A DNA stretch of 13,828 nucleotides, taken from the NCBI GenBank assembly GCA_027450105.1, contig DAIDKJ010000019.1:1-13828 (forward strand). The letters run 5' to 3'. Source of the stretch: Ferrovum sp. GTDB lineage: Bacteria > Pseudomonadota > Gammaproteobacteria > Burkholderiales > Ferrovaceae. The notes under the pieces are model-generated. The model worked only from the letters and a program-made list of their open reading frames with translations. It was not told the origin of the DNA and made no database searches. Positions 1 through 6,690 of this stretch are shown in pieces; within the stretch, counting starts at the first letter, position 1, and every line of letters starts with the position of its first letter. The position numbers and the translations under genes were made by a program.

Positions 1-384
1 CACCAGCAGTCCTTGGACCAATGGGCAGGGCGCGTTCTGGTCATCAATTTTTGGGCCACGTGGTGCGAACCCTGCAAGGAAGAAATCCCCATGATGAATC
101 ACCTGCAGCAAAGCCTGGGAGAGCAACAGGTACGCTTTGTGGGTATCGGGGTTGACGATCCCGGTGCCGTTGTGGATTTTGTCAAACATCAACCTTTCAA
201 TTACCCCGTATTGACGGGGTCAGATCAAGACCTGGCGCTGACACGTGCGCTGGGCAACCCCCAACAGGGCATTCCCTTCACACTGGTGTTTGACGCCAAG
301 GGGCACACCATCCTCAAAAAACTGGGGCGCATGGAGGAAAACGAATTGCGCCAGGCCATCACGACGGCCCAAGCGGGAAGTTAA
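1..384 (+). CDS. TlpA/ResA-type thiol-disulfide oxidoreductase, 5'-truncated
   Basis: This is a thioredoxin-fold protein of the TlpA/ResA/DsbE group, which normally acts outside the cytoplasmic membrane as a thiol reductase, for example in cytochrome c maturation or redox repair. The reading frame is open from base 1, so the start and any signal or anchor sequence lie outside the window. The visible 127 residues hold the fold's hallmarks: a beta strand (VLVINFWATW), the redox motif WCEPC (cysteine codons at 64-66 and 73-75), and the cis-proline segment GIPFT followed by LVFD. The WCxPC form and the KEEIP helix that follows are typical of TlpA/ResA rather than cytosolic thioredoxin. The stop (382-384) lies two bases from the stop of the convergent radC-like gene, with no terminator between them. 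The family is clear; the substrate cannot be inferred. Confidence 0.9.
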   Translation, partial: HQQSLDQWAGRVLVINFWATWCEPCKEEIPMMNHLQQSLGEQQVRFVGIGVDDPGAVVDFVKHQPFNYPVLTGSDQDLALTRALGNPQQGIPFTLVFDAKGHTILKKLGRMEENELRQAITTAQAGS

Positions 385-386
385 GC

Positions 387-1001
387 CTAGAGCCAGCCCA
401 TACGGGCAAAACTGACCACGTCCCGACCCGCGATGATGAAATGATCCAACACCTGGATATCCAATAGAGCCAGGGTTTTTTTCAGGGTCTGAGTCAATTG
501 ATGATCGGCCTGGCTCGGTTGCCCAACGCCAGAGGGATGGTTGTGAGCCAAAATGACTCCCGCCGCATTCCATTGCAGGGCGGATTTGATAACCTCCCGG
601 GGGTATACGGCGGTTTGGGTGAGAGTGCCCCGAAACAGCTCCTCGGCCACAATGAGCCGGTTTTGGGCGTCCAGAAACAATACGCAAAAGGACTCGTGTT
701 CCTGACCGGAAAAACGCAATTGCAAAAAGTGACTCACATGGTCGGGTTGGGCCAATACCGGGGCTTGTTGCAGTTCCTCCTGTAACCAGCGCTGCACCAA
801 TTCGCGGACCAAGGCACAGCGTTGCTGCAAGACTTGATGTCGGCCCAGGACCGCACGACGCCGCCCCTTGGCTGCGTTCCCCGGTAAGGGTACACGAGGG
901 GGTGAAAACAGGCGCCTCAGAGAACCGGCATATGCGGCATAATCCTCTTCTCCAAAAAGCTGGCAGAGTAACTCCTGATTGCTGCCGTACCACAAGTTCA
1001 T
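387..1001 (-). CDS. radC: RadC/JAB-domain protein, short form
   Basis: This belongs to the RadC (UPF0758) family, whose C-terminal JAB/JAMM domain resembles metal-dependent peptidases; the biological role is unsettled. I start it at the ATG at 1001 (204 residues) because a strong GGAGGA lies 9 bases upstream (1011-1016). A longer frame from a TTG at 1058 has no such site. The JAMM signature is intact: a glutamate pair near residues 120-121, H153 and H155 in AHNHPSG, then S163 and D166. The protein ends in the family-typical SFARMGWL. The first 85 or so residues are unusual: they lack a recognisable helix-hairpin-helix motif (the usual KGLGPAKA-like stretch) and look shortened or diverged. The protein may therefore be a JAB-only variant. 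It is convergent with the thioredoxin gene and divergent from the GT87-like gene. Confidence 0.88.
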   Translation of the reverse strand: MNLWYGSNQELLCQLFGEEDYAAYAGSLRRLFSPPRVPLPGNAAKGRRRAVLGRHQVLQQRCALVRELVQRWLQEELQQAPVLAQPDHVSHFLQLRFSGQEHESFCVLFLDAQNRLIVAEELFRGTLTQTAVYPREVIKSALQWNAAGVILAHNHPSGVGQPSQADHQLTQTLKKTLALLDIQVLDHFIIAGRDVVSFARMGWL

Positions 1002-1010
1002 GGCGCGAGT

Positions 1011-1016
1011 TCCTCC
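1011..1016 (-). promoter_or_regulatory. Shine-Dalgarno site that fixes the radC start
   Basis: On the minus strand GGAGGA lies 9 bases before the ATG at 1001. It is much stronger than anything ahead of the longer TTG-initiated frame at 1058, so the shorter protein is preferred. Confidence 0.7.
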
Positions 1017-1236
1017 AGAAATGCATCGGGCAAATGCCCACAGGGTCTTTTTGTTCAACGCCTATCAAACAGGGCCTATCCCGGAGTGCCACAGTGGACG
1101 GATGCAAAGGATCGATGGGCCCGATTTTCAGTGCCCCCCGGGAAGCGTCATTATGTCCCGCCTATGAGAGGCCAGAGTGCATGAAAAGGGCGTCATCCAC
1201 TGGGTTATCGTTGCACTCGTCACAGGTGGAGGCCTG

Positions 1237-2430
1237 ATGAATCAAGTGTCAAACCCTTTTTTCCTGGGTTCCGGCAGCCGTCTGTTTTGGGCGGTATGGC
1301 TATCGATTCTCTCCCTGAGCGCTTTGTTCTGGTTGGCTGAACGGGCGCATTTCGGCCCCTGGGTGGGTGATTATCTGGCCTTCTGGGTTGGCGCCCGGGC
1401 GTTTTTGACCGGAACGGCCACACAACTGTATGACCCAGACCGTTTTTTTCGCCTGCTTGCGGCGGCTCTTCCCGGGTATGAAGGGGCTCTGGGCTGGTTT
1501 TATCCCCCCTCTTTTCTGGTGCTGATCGCCCCCCTGGGAGCCCTGCCCTTTCTTCCAGGACTATTCTTGTTTGAAGGGGGCAGCCTGCTGGCCCTGTATG
1601 CGGTCATACGCCGTATTCTGCCGCACTCAACAGGCCTTGCCCCCCTGGCCTTTCTGCTCTCTTCACCCGCCGTGTGGATCAACATCCTCACCGGCCAAAA
1701 CGGCTTGCTGACCGCAGCGCTGGCTGGCGGTTCTCTGATCACCCAACGCTCCGCTCCCATACTGTCGGGCATTTTGTTGGGTCTGTTGAGTATAAAACCC
1801 CACCTGGCGCTGGTATTGGGCGTGTTGTATCTGTTTTCAGAACAAAGAAGACCCTTTTGGATTGCCCTGGTGACCGCAGTAGGTTTGCTGCTTGCAGGCA
1901 GCGGGTTATCCGGCGTATCGCTTTCCACCTGGCTGCACAGTTTGCAGACGGCCTCGCAATTTGCCAGCACGCGCATTACACCCACCCAAACCACCGTGTT
2001 CGGTCTGCTCAAATTGCTCGGTACGCCTTCAGGATGGGCTTATGGCCTGCAGGCTGTCAGCTCCCTGCTGGCCCTGATCCATGCTCTTCGGGTGTGGCGT
2101 TCCTCAGCCCAAGCCCCTGTCCGCTGGGGGGTAGCCTGCATTGCAACACTGCTGTTCAGCCCCTATCTGGTGTTTTATGACGAGGTCTGGTGGGTATTGG
2201 GCGCAGCCTTTCTGGCCGCCTCGGGGCGTCCCCTGAAGACCACAGAAAAAGTTTTGGCCGCTGCCTGCTGGATTTATCCTGCCATCCCCTCTGTATTAAC
2301 CGCCGTGTTCTTTCATCTGCAGCTCACACCAGTTCTCTTGATGCTGGCCTTCACGTTGTTTCCCATGCACCAGAAGGCCGCTTTGAAAGCAGACCAATGT
2401 GTCTCAGGGGAAGCGGCTCATTCAGGCTAA
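1237..2430 (+). CDS. Multi-pass membrane protein, GT87/DUF2029 (GT-C glycosyltransferase-like)
   Basis: This is a hydrophobic protein of about 397 residues with roughly ten predicted membrane segments. It resembles the DUF2029/glycosyltransferase family 87, whose known members are polyprenyl-phosphate-sugar-dependent mannosyltransferases of the GT-C fold. Supporting features are a first membrane helix at residues 16-34, then GDYLAFWVGARAF with an acidic residue (D45) at the start of the first external loop, the LYDPD segment, the YPPSF motif and the later GLLSIKPHLAL helix, all typical of the family. I prefer the ATG at 1237 because GGAGG lies 4 bases upstream. A GTG at 1177 with a weaker GAGG would add 20 residues. 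It may work in cell-envelope glycan or lipid glycosylation, but no sugar-pathway neighbours support a specific substrate. Confidence 0.8.
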   Translation: MNQVSNPFFLGSGSRLFWAVWLSILSLSALFWLAERAHFGPWVGDYLAFWVGARAFLTGTATQLYDPDRFFRLLAAALPGYEGALGWFYPPSFLVLIAPLGALPFLPGLFLFEGGSLLALYAVIRRILPHSTGLAPLAFLLSSPAVWINILTGQNGLLTAALAGGSLITQRSAPILSGILLGLLSIKPHLALVLGVLYLFSEQRRPFWIALVTAVGLLLAGSGLSGVSLSTWLHSLQTASQFASTRITPTQTTVFGLLKLLGTPSGWAYGLQAVSSLLALIHALRVWRSSAQAPVRWGVACIATLLFSPYLVFYDEVWWVLGAAFLAASGRPLKTTEKVLAAACWIYPAIPSVLTAVFFHLQLTPVLLMLAFTLFPMHQKAALKADQCVSGEAAHSG

Positions 2431-2437
2431 CGCGGGG

Positions 2438-2456
2438 GTGTAAAATTTTTTTACAC
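2438..2456. promoter_or_regulatory. Operator-like palindrome GTGTAAAA-TTT-TTTTACAC
   Basis: This is a perfect 8-bp inverted repeat with a 3-base centre, lying just after the GT87-like gene and about 70 bases before the next start. A third half-site, GTGTAA, occurs at 2472-2477. No T-run follows the dyad, so it reads better as a protein-binding site than as a terminator. TTTACA at 2450-2455 could also serve as a -35 element, with TAACAT at 2475-2480 as a poor -10, but the 19-base spacing is long. The regulator is unknown. Confidence 0.35.
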
Positions 2457-2525
2457 GGTACTGAGCCTATTGTGTAACATGGCGCGCGATGAATTTTAAT
2501 CATTTCAATGAAAGCGGGGTTGGTA

Positions 2526-3011
2526 ATGCAATTTCTCAAGGCACTTGTTTCAGTAGCTGTTATCGGAACCATTTGCACAGCTGGCGCTTATGCAGAGACT
2601 CGTCAAGAAAAGAAAGCCGATCTCGATGCATTCGTTCGGTGCGAATATTTTCTGCTCAAGAATACCGGCGCTGCCGTCGAAAAGTTCAAAAGTACCCACA
2701 AGCGATCTGATCTGGATGACGGTTTTAGCGCTTTTCTTGTGGGAATGACCTGGGAGTTTGCCGCTATGGGTGAAGGGGCATCACCGGAGAAGATCAAGCA
2801 AATACTAAAATCCTACCAAGATCGAAATCCAAAAGAAAGGGCCGACGATATTCACCTTTGCGATCGCGATGGCGTGAAAATCATTGAGAAACTGACTGAT
2901 ACGCGCTACAAAACCCTTTTTGAAAAGTCCAGAGATGGTTTCATGAATATGGCGCGAGATGTTAGGGTCGAGATTCCTTTCGGATTCTTCGAAAAATTCA
3001 AGACTCGCTAG
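2526..3011 (+). CDS. Small exported protein of unknown function
   Basis: I do not recognise the family. The product is about 161 residues from the ATG at 2526 (MQFLKAL...). It begins with a convincing Sec signal peptide: a lysine at position 5, a hydrophobic stretch, and an AYA-type cleavage site before E-T-R. The mature part is about 137 residues, charged and probably mostly helical. It has just two cysteines (in VRCEYF and HLCDRD), which could form a disulfide in the periplasm. An ATG six codons upstream (2508) has no ribosome-binding site; for 2526 a GGGG at 2515-2518 is a plausible weak one. A sample of the gene is about 47% GC, visibly lower than its neighbours. That, together with the palindrome upstream and the gene debris downstream, suggests an accessory or transferred gene. 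Confidence 0.7.
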   Translation: MQFLKALVSVAVIGTICTAGAYAETRQEKKADLDAFVRCEYFLLKNTGAAVEKFKSTHKRSDLDDGFSAFLVGMTWEFAAMGEGASPEKIKQILKSYQDRNPKERADDIHLCDRDGVKIIEKLTDTRYKTLFEKSRDGFMNMARDVRVEIPFGFFEKFKTR

Positions 3012-3148
3012 GCCAAAGCGCGCTCAGGGAACGGGAACCTCTGCTTGAGCATGTTAGGAATGTATACCCCAGAGACGTTGATATTGTAGTGCTGGGGCAT
3101 GCCCTTCTTCTGCTGCGAGAGGAAGTGAGCCGAAGCGGCGGTGACTTG
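3008..3148 (-). pseudogene. 3' end of an unidentified coding sequence (remnant)
   Basis: Read on the minus strand from 3148 to a TAG at 3010-3008, this gives about 46 codons with protein-like composition and strong third-position C/G preference (segments HFLSQQKKGMP, NINVSGVYIPNML, RFPFPERALA). The frame stays open upstream only to a stop at 3217-3215 and has no plausible start with a ribosome-binding site. The only internal ATG, at 3100, has no such site either. It therefore looks like the surviving C-terminus of a larger gene. Its stop overlaps the stop of the convergent small exported protein by two bases. I could not assign a family. It could be chance, but codon usage argues for former coding. 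Confidence 0.35.
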
Positions 3149-3201
3149 TCGACACTGGCAAGGTGACGTAGTCCGTGGGAAACGGGGCTTGCTCTGAGAA
3201 C

Positions 3202-3236
3202 GGCGTTTTTGTGGCTATTTTTGCCACAAAAACGCC
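3202..3236. repeat. Perfect 14-bp inverted repeat with 7-base loop
   Basis: The left arm GGCGTTTTTGTGGC (3202-3215) and the right arm GCCACAAAAACGCC (3223-3236) are exactly complementary around TATTTTT. The heptamer GCCACAA recurs in direct orientation at 3223-3229 and 3234-3240. No U-tract follows the stem on either strand, so it is not a standard terminator. It lies 38 bases beyond the 3' end of tRNA-Pro. Inverted and direct short repeats beside a tRNA 3' end resemble recombinase arm sites, but this is inference. Confidence 0.7.
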
Positions 3237-3274
3237 ACAAGCAAAAACTGTTACCCATTGACTTTAAGAAACAA

Positions 3275-3351
<77 letters not shown>

Positions 3352-3359
3352 AGCCTTGG

Positions 3360-3389
3360 ATTATGCCACAAGATGTGTTCTGTTGACTA
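3360..3389 (-). promoter_or_regulatory. Putative sigma-70 promoter of tRNA-Pro
   Basis: On the minus strand CATAAT (3365-3360, 5/6 to consensus) is a -10 candidate ending 8 bases before the tRNA. TAGTCA (3389-3384, 4/6) is a -35 candidate with an 18-base spacer. The position suits transcription starting a few bases before the tRNA. Confidence 0.5.
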
Positions 3390-3460
3390 GAATCTGATGG
3401 AAAATGGCAGGATGCGAAGGCAGAAAACAATCCCGCAAGTAAGCAGCAAGAACCCGGAAT

Positions 3461-3907
3461 TCAGGGAACCAGCAAATCGATAATGGACAACAGTTCCTGT
3501 TTGAGATGGCGGCCTGTTGCGCCGTGCTGCGTGTACTTGTCGGTTGGGAATGAGGGCAAAGTCGTTTGGGGTTGCAACAACGTGTGCGCGGACGACTCCC
3601 GATCGGATTCTGGCACAACCAGAGACGAACGTTTTTGAGTGGGCAACGCCAGGGCCAGCCGCGCTCCGTTAATGGTAAACCCCTGATCATACAGCAGATT
3701 GCGGATCTGTCGGATCAACTGGACTTCGTGCGGTTGATAGTAACGGCGATTGCCCCGACGTTTGACCGGTTTGAGTTGGGAAAACTCTTGTTCCCAGTAG
3801 CGCAACACATGGGGTTTGACGGCACACAACACACCTACTTCACCAATGGTGAAATAGCGTTTGGAGGGAATCGGCGGCAGACCGTCCTCAGGCTGGGGTG
3901 GTTCCAC
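3461..3907 (-). CDS. MerR-family transcriptional regulator (ihfA-linked)
   Basis: This 148-residue protein has a MerR-type winged-helix domain at residues 17-85: KRYFTIGEVGVLCAV (recognition-helix region), VLRYWEQEF, then the wing with RRGNRRYYQPHEV. The second half is hydrophilic and low in complexity, with no cysteines in a metal-binding pattern, so it is unlikely to be a metal-sensing MerR. This short MerR-like protein is regularly found directly after ihfA in betaproteobacteria, and its target is not established as far as I know. It starts with GTG at 3907, 20 bases inside the end of ihfA, without a good ribosome-binding site, which suggests translational coupling. No terminator is evident after its stop; the tRNA-Pro promoter follows. 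Confidence 0.88.
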   Translation of the reverse strand: MEPPQPEDGLPPIPSKRYFTIGEVGVLCAVKPHVLRYWEQEFSQLKPVKRRGNRRYYQPHEVQLIRQIRNLLYDQGFTINGARLALALPTQKRSSLVVPESDRESSAHTLLQPQTTLPSFPTDKYTQHGATGRHLKQELLSIIDLLVP

Positions 3908-4193
3908 GGGAGCGCTGTTCCACCAGGGACTTCAATTTCTGACTGGCATGAAACGTGACCACACGCCTTGCGGAGATCGGAATTTCCTGGCCGGTCTTCG
4001 GATTCCGTCCAGGCCGTTGGGGCTTGGTGCGTAACTGAAAATTACCGAACCCAGATAATTTGACCGTCTGTCCATTGGCTAGGGCCAATCGAATTTCCTC
4101 AAAAAAGGTATCTACCAGTTCCTTCGCTTCACGTTTATTCAGGCCTACTTTTTCAAACAGCAATTCAGACAATTCAGCTTTGGTCAAAGTCAT
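3888..4193 (-). CDS. ihfA: Integration host factor subunit alpha
   Basis: This 101-residue protein is the alpha chain of IHF, the heterodimeric nucleoid protein that bends DNA sharply and assists transcription, recombination and replication. The sequence shows the DNABII signature: helical N-terminus MTLTKAELSELLFEKVG, then KLSGFGNFQLR and the DNA-inserting beta arm RPGRNPKTGQEIPI. The IPI and R-R-V-V-TF segments favour IHF alpha over HU or IHF beta. A GGAG lies 5 bases before the ATG. The start is 11 bases after the pheT stop, the classic pheT-ihfA arrangement, so it is probably co-transcribed with pheST. Its 3' end overlaps the MerR-like gene. Confidence 0.97.
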   Translation of the reverse strand: MTLTKAELSELLFEKVGLNKREAKELVDTFFEEIRLALANGQTVKLSGFGNFQLRTKPQRPGRNPKTGQEIPISARRVVTFHASQKLKSLVEQRSRGTTPA

Positions 4194-4204
4194 GCGAACT
4201 CCGC

Positions 4205-6604
4205 TTATCGTAACTCGGCGCCGAAGGCCGACGAGACTGCAGTAATCAACGCTGTTGTTGTAATTTCCAGATCGGACTCTGTCAGCGTTCTTTCAGTATC
4301 TTGGATAACCACACGAAAAGCAACACTTTTTTTACCATTTGGCAAGCCGCTGCCGCGGTATAAATCAAACACATCCAGTTCCGTTACAAAGGGAGCTTTG
4401 GCTTCACGCAGACAGTGCAGCAAGGCATCCACTGGTAGATGTTCGTCCACCACAAAGGCCAGATCACGGCGCACCGGCTGGAATCGGGACGGTTCGACAA
4501 AGCGGGGGATGGAACAGGACAGCAGAGGAGCCAGTTCCAGCTCAAACAGCAGAGGGGCACGCGCCAGCTCGTAACCCGCCACAAGACGGGGATGCAACTC
4601 ACCCAGCCAGCCGATGGTGCGCTGCCCCAGCTCGATGCGCGCTGCACGTCCGGGATGCAGGGCCGGATGCTCCGTGTACGGATAAAAACGGGGTGCCATC
4701 GAAACCGGGAACAAGGCCTCCACCTCGGCCTTGAGATCAAAGAAATCTACGGGCTCCGAGGCCAGAGACCACTGCTCGGGATAGCGCGAGCCATAAACCA
4801 AGGCGGCCAGACGCTGTTCCTGCTGATAGGTGTGCTGAGGGCCAACCAGAAAACAGCGCCCGATTTCGAAAATGCGTACCCGTTCCTGTTTGCGCCCCAG
4901 ATTGTAACGCAGCGTATGGATCAAACCCGGTGCCATGGTGGTGCGCAGATGAGACAAGTGGCTGGCAATGGGGTTGAGAAGGGCAATACTGTGCTCGTTG
5001 GGCGTAAATTTTTCCAGTTCACTCCCGGCAATGAAGCTGTAGGTCATGACTTCCTGAAACCCGCGATGAACCAACCGATTTTGCAATTCTGCCGGATCCC
5101 GAACAGCTTCGGACCGAGCCGACAGGCGCATGCTGGCCACGGGAGTCTGGGTAGGAATGTTATCGTAGCCTTCCAAACGCGCGATTTCTTCGATGTAATC
5201 CGCCTCGATATTGAGATCAAAACGCGAACTGGGCGGCGTTAGCCAGAATCCCTTCGGCTCCTGGGAAACCTGCAGCTGGCCTTCCAGTTGGGCCAGTAAG
5301 CTGCCAATTCGCTCATCGCTCAAAGCCAGTCCCAGGACCCGTCGAACCCGTTCGGGACGCACCAATACCTGCGGTCTGCGGGGGATTATCCCTGCGCAAT
5401 CAACCAGTTGCCCGGCAGTTCCAGAAGCCGTTTCAAGTAAGAGCTGAGTGGCATAATCCACAGCCCGCTGGGCCAGCAGAAAATCCACACCGCGTTCAAA
5501 GCGATGGGCGGCTTCGGAATTCAATCCCAGTCGCCGCGCTCGTCCTGCAATGGCTTGGGGCGCAAACCAGGCGGCTTCGAGAAACACCTGCCGCGACTGT
5601 CCGGTAACCGCGGATGGCATCCCCCCCATGATTCCGGCCAGGGCAACCGGCCCCCTCTGGTCGGCAATCACCAGCATATCCGGTGTCAAAGCCACGGTTT
5701 GTTCGGTGAGCAATTGCAAGGTTTCCTGGGGCTGCGCCCAACGCACGGACAGGTTTCCTTGCAGGACCGTGTCATCGAAGGCATGCATGGGCTGCCCCAA
5801 TTCCAGCATGACATAATTGGTCACATCCACCACCAGATTTTTGCTGCGTAACCCACAACGTTGCAAACGGCGCAGCATCCAGGCGGGCGTTGGGCGTTCG
5901 GGATGATCCAGATGCAGCGTTCGCCCCACGTAACGACCGCAGGCCCGAGGGTCCTCCAGAAGGACTTGACGCATGGGCGCTAGGTCTTGCCCCAGGCTGG
6001 CATGCGCAGTCCAGCGGTCTACCTCGGGCATAGGTAGCGTTTTGAGCGCACATTGGGTCAGCACACTCAATTCACGGGCGACCCCCCATACACTCAGACA
6101 GTCGGCCCGATTCGGGGTGAGTTTGAGGGTGAGGACCGTATCATCCAGTTCCAACCAAGTGCGCAGGGCCATTCCCACCAAAGCCTCAGAGTCGAGTTCC
6201 AGAAGGCCATGCCCTTCGGCGGACAGGCCTAATTCCTTTTCGGAACACATCATTCCGAAGGACTCCACACCCCGAACCTTGGCCGCACGAATCACCAGAT
6301 CATTGGGCAGTTGCGCCCCCACCAACGCGCAAGGCGCTTTCATGCCGGGTTTGACATTAGGTGCGCCACAGACGATCGGCAATGGTTTCTCTTGCCCCAC
6401 GTCCACTTCCAGGAGATTCAAGCGGTCTGCCTGGGGATGCTTGACCACAGTCAACACCTGGCCCACCACCACCTGTGTAAAAGCAGGCGCCACGGGCTCA
6501 CAGGCCTCCACTTCCAGTCCACTCATGGTGAGCACATGACTCATAGCCTGAGTACTCAAGGGAGGGTCAACGAAGGTACGGAGCCAGGATTCTGTGAATT
6601 TCAT
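4205..6604 (-). CDS. pheT: Phenylalanyl-tRNA synthetase beta subunit
   Basis: This is the beta chain of the cytosolic alpha2beta2 enzyme that charges tRNA-Phe. At 799 residues it has the normal bacterial length. The domains are in order: N-terminal segment MKFTESWLRTFVD, an OB-fold tRNA-binding (EMAP-like) domain at about 39-148 (VVVGQVLTVVKHPQADRLN), the B3/B4 editing region (about 215-380) including MLRRLQRCGLRSKNLVVDVT, the B5 domain (about 400-477, ending FDLNIEADYIEEIARLEGYD), the catalytic-like core, and a C-terminal ferredoxin-like anticodon-binding domain from about 704. A purine-rich AAAGAGA precedes the ATG at a loose spacing of about 9 bases. The gap to pheS contains a small tandem repeat. 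No frameshift or missing domain is seen. Confidence 0.98.
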   Translation of the reverse strand: MKFTESWLRTFVDPPLSTQAMSHVLTMSGLEVEACEPVAPAFTQVVVGQVLTVVKHPQADRLNLLEVDVGQEKPLPIVCGAPNVKPGMKAPCALVGAQLPNDLVIRAAKVRGVESFGMMCSEKELGLSAEGHGLLELDSEALVGMALRTWLELDDTVLTLKLTPNRADCLSVWGVARELSVLTQCALKTLPMPEVDRWTAHASLGQDLAPMRQVLLEDPRACGRYVGRTLHLDHPERPTPAWMLRRLQRCGLRSKNLVVDVTNYVMLELGQPMHAFDDTVLQGNLSVRWAQPQETLQLLTEQTVALTPDMLVIADQRGPVALAGIMGGMPSAVTGQSRQVFLEAAWFAPQAIAGRARRLGLNSEAAHRFERGVDFLLAQRAVDYATQLLLETASGTAGQLVDCAGIIPRRPQVLVRPERVRRVLGLALSDERIGSLLAQLEGQLQVSQEPKGFWLTPPSSRFDLNIEADYIEEIARLEGYDNIPTQTPVASMRLSARSEAVRDPAELQNRLVHRGFQEVMTYSFIAGSELEKFTPNEHSIALLNPIASHLSHLRTTMAPGLIHTLRYNLGRKQERVRIFEIGRCFLVGPQHTYQQEQRLAALVYGSRYPEQWSLASEPVDFFDLKAEVEALFPVSMAPRFYPYTEHPALHPGRAARIELGQRTIGWLGELHPRLVAGYELARAPLLFELELAPLLSCSIPRFVEPSRFQPVRRDLAFVVDEHLPVDALLHCLREAKAPFVTELDVFDLYRGSGLPNGKKSVAFRVVIQDTERTLTESDLEITTTALITAVSSAFGAELR

Positions 6605-6621
6605 GAAGACGGATCTCTTTA

Positions 6622-6653
6622 ATCGGGCTATCAGGCTATCGGGCTATCAGGCC
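6622..6653. repeat. 8-bp x 4 (16-bp x 2) tandem repeat in the pheS-pheT gap
   Basis: The units read ATCGGGCT, ATCAGGCT, ATCGGGCT, ATCAGGCC on the plus strand. They make two 16-bp copies that differ only in the last base. The array sits directly upstream of the pheT ribosome-binding region, inside an 86-base gap that is otherwise unremarkable. Confidence 0.9.
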
Positions 6654-6690
6654 ATGAGTGAGGCGCAGGGAAGAAGCCCGGCATCACGCC

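Noticed and set aside
220..1107. Long minus-strand frame of 295 codons over the thioredoxin and radC genes
   Set aside because: It lies out of frame with both clearly recognisable genes and has arginine/proline/glycine-rich composition typical of a shadow.
4439..5242. Plus-strand frame of 267 codons across pheT
   Set aside because: It is antisense to an intact, well-conserved pheT, and the protein shows no recognisable domain.
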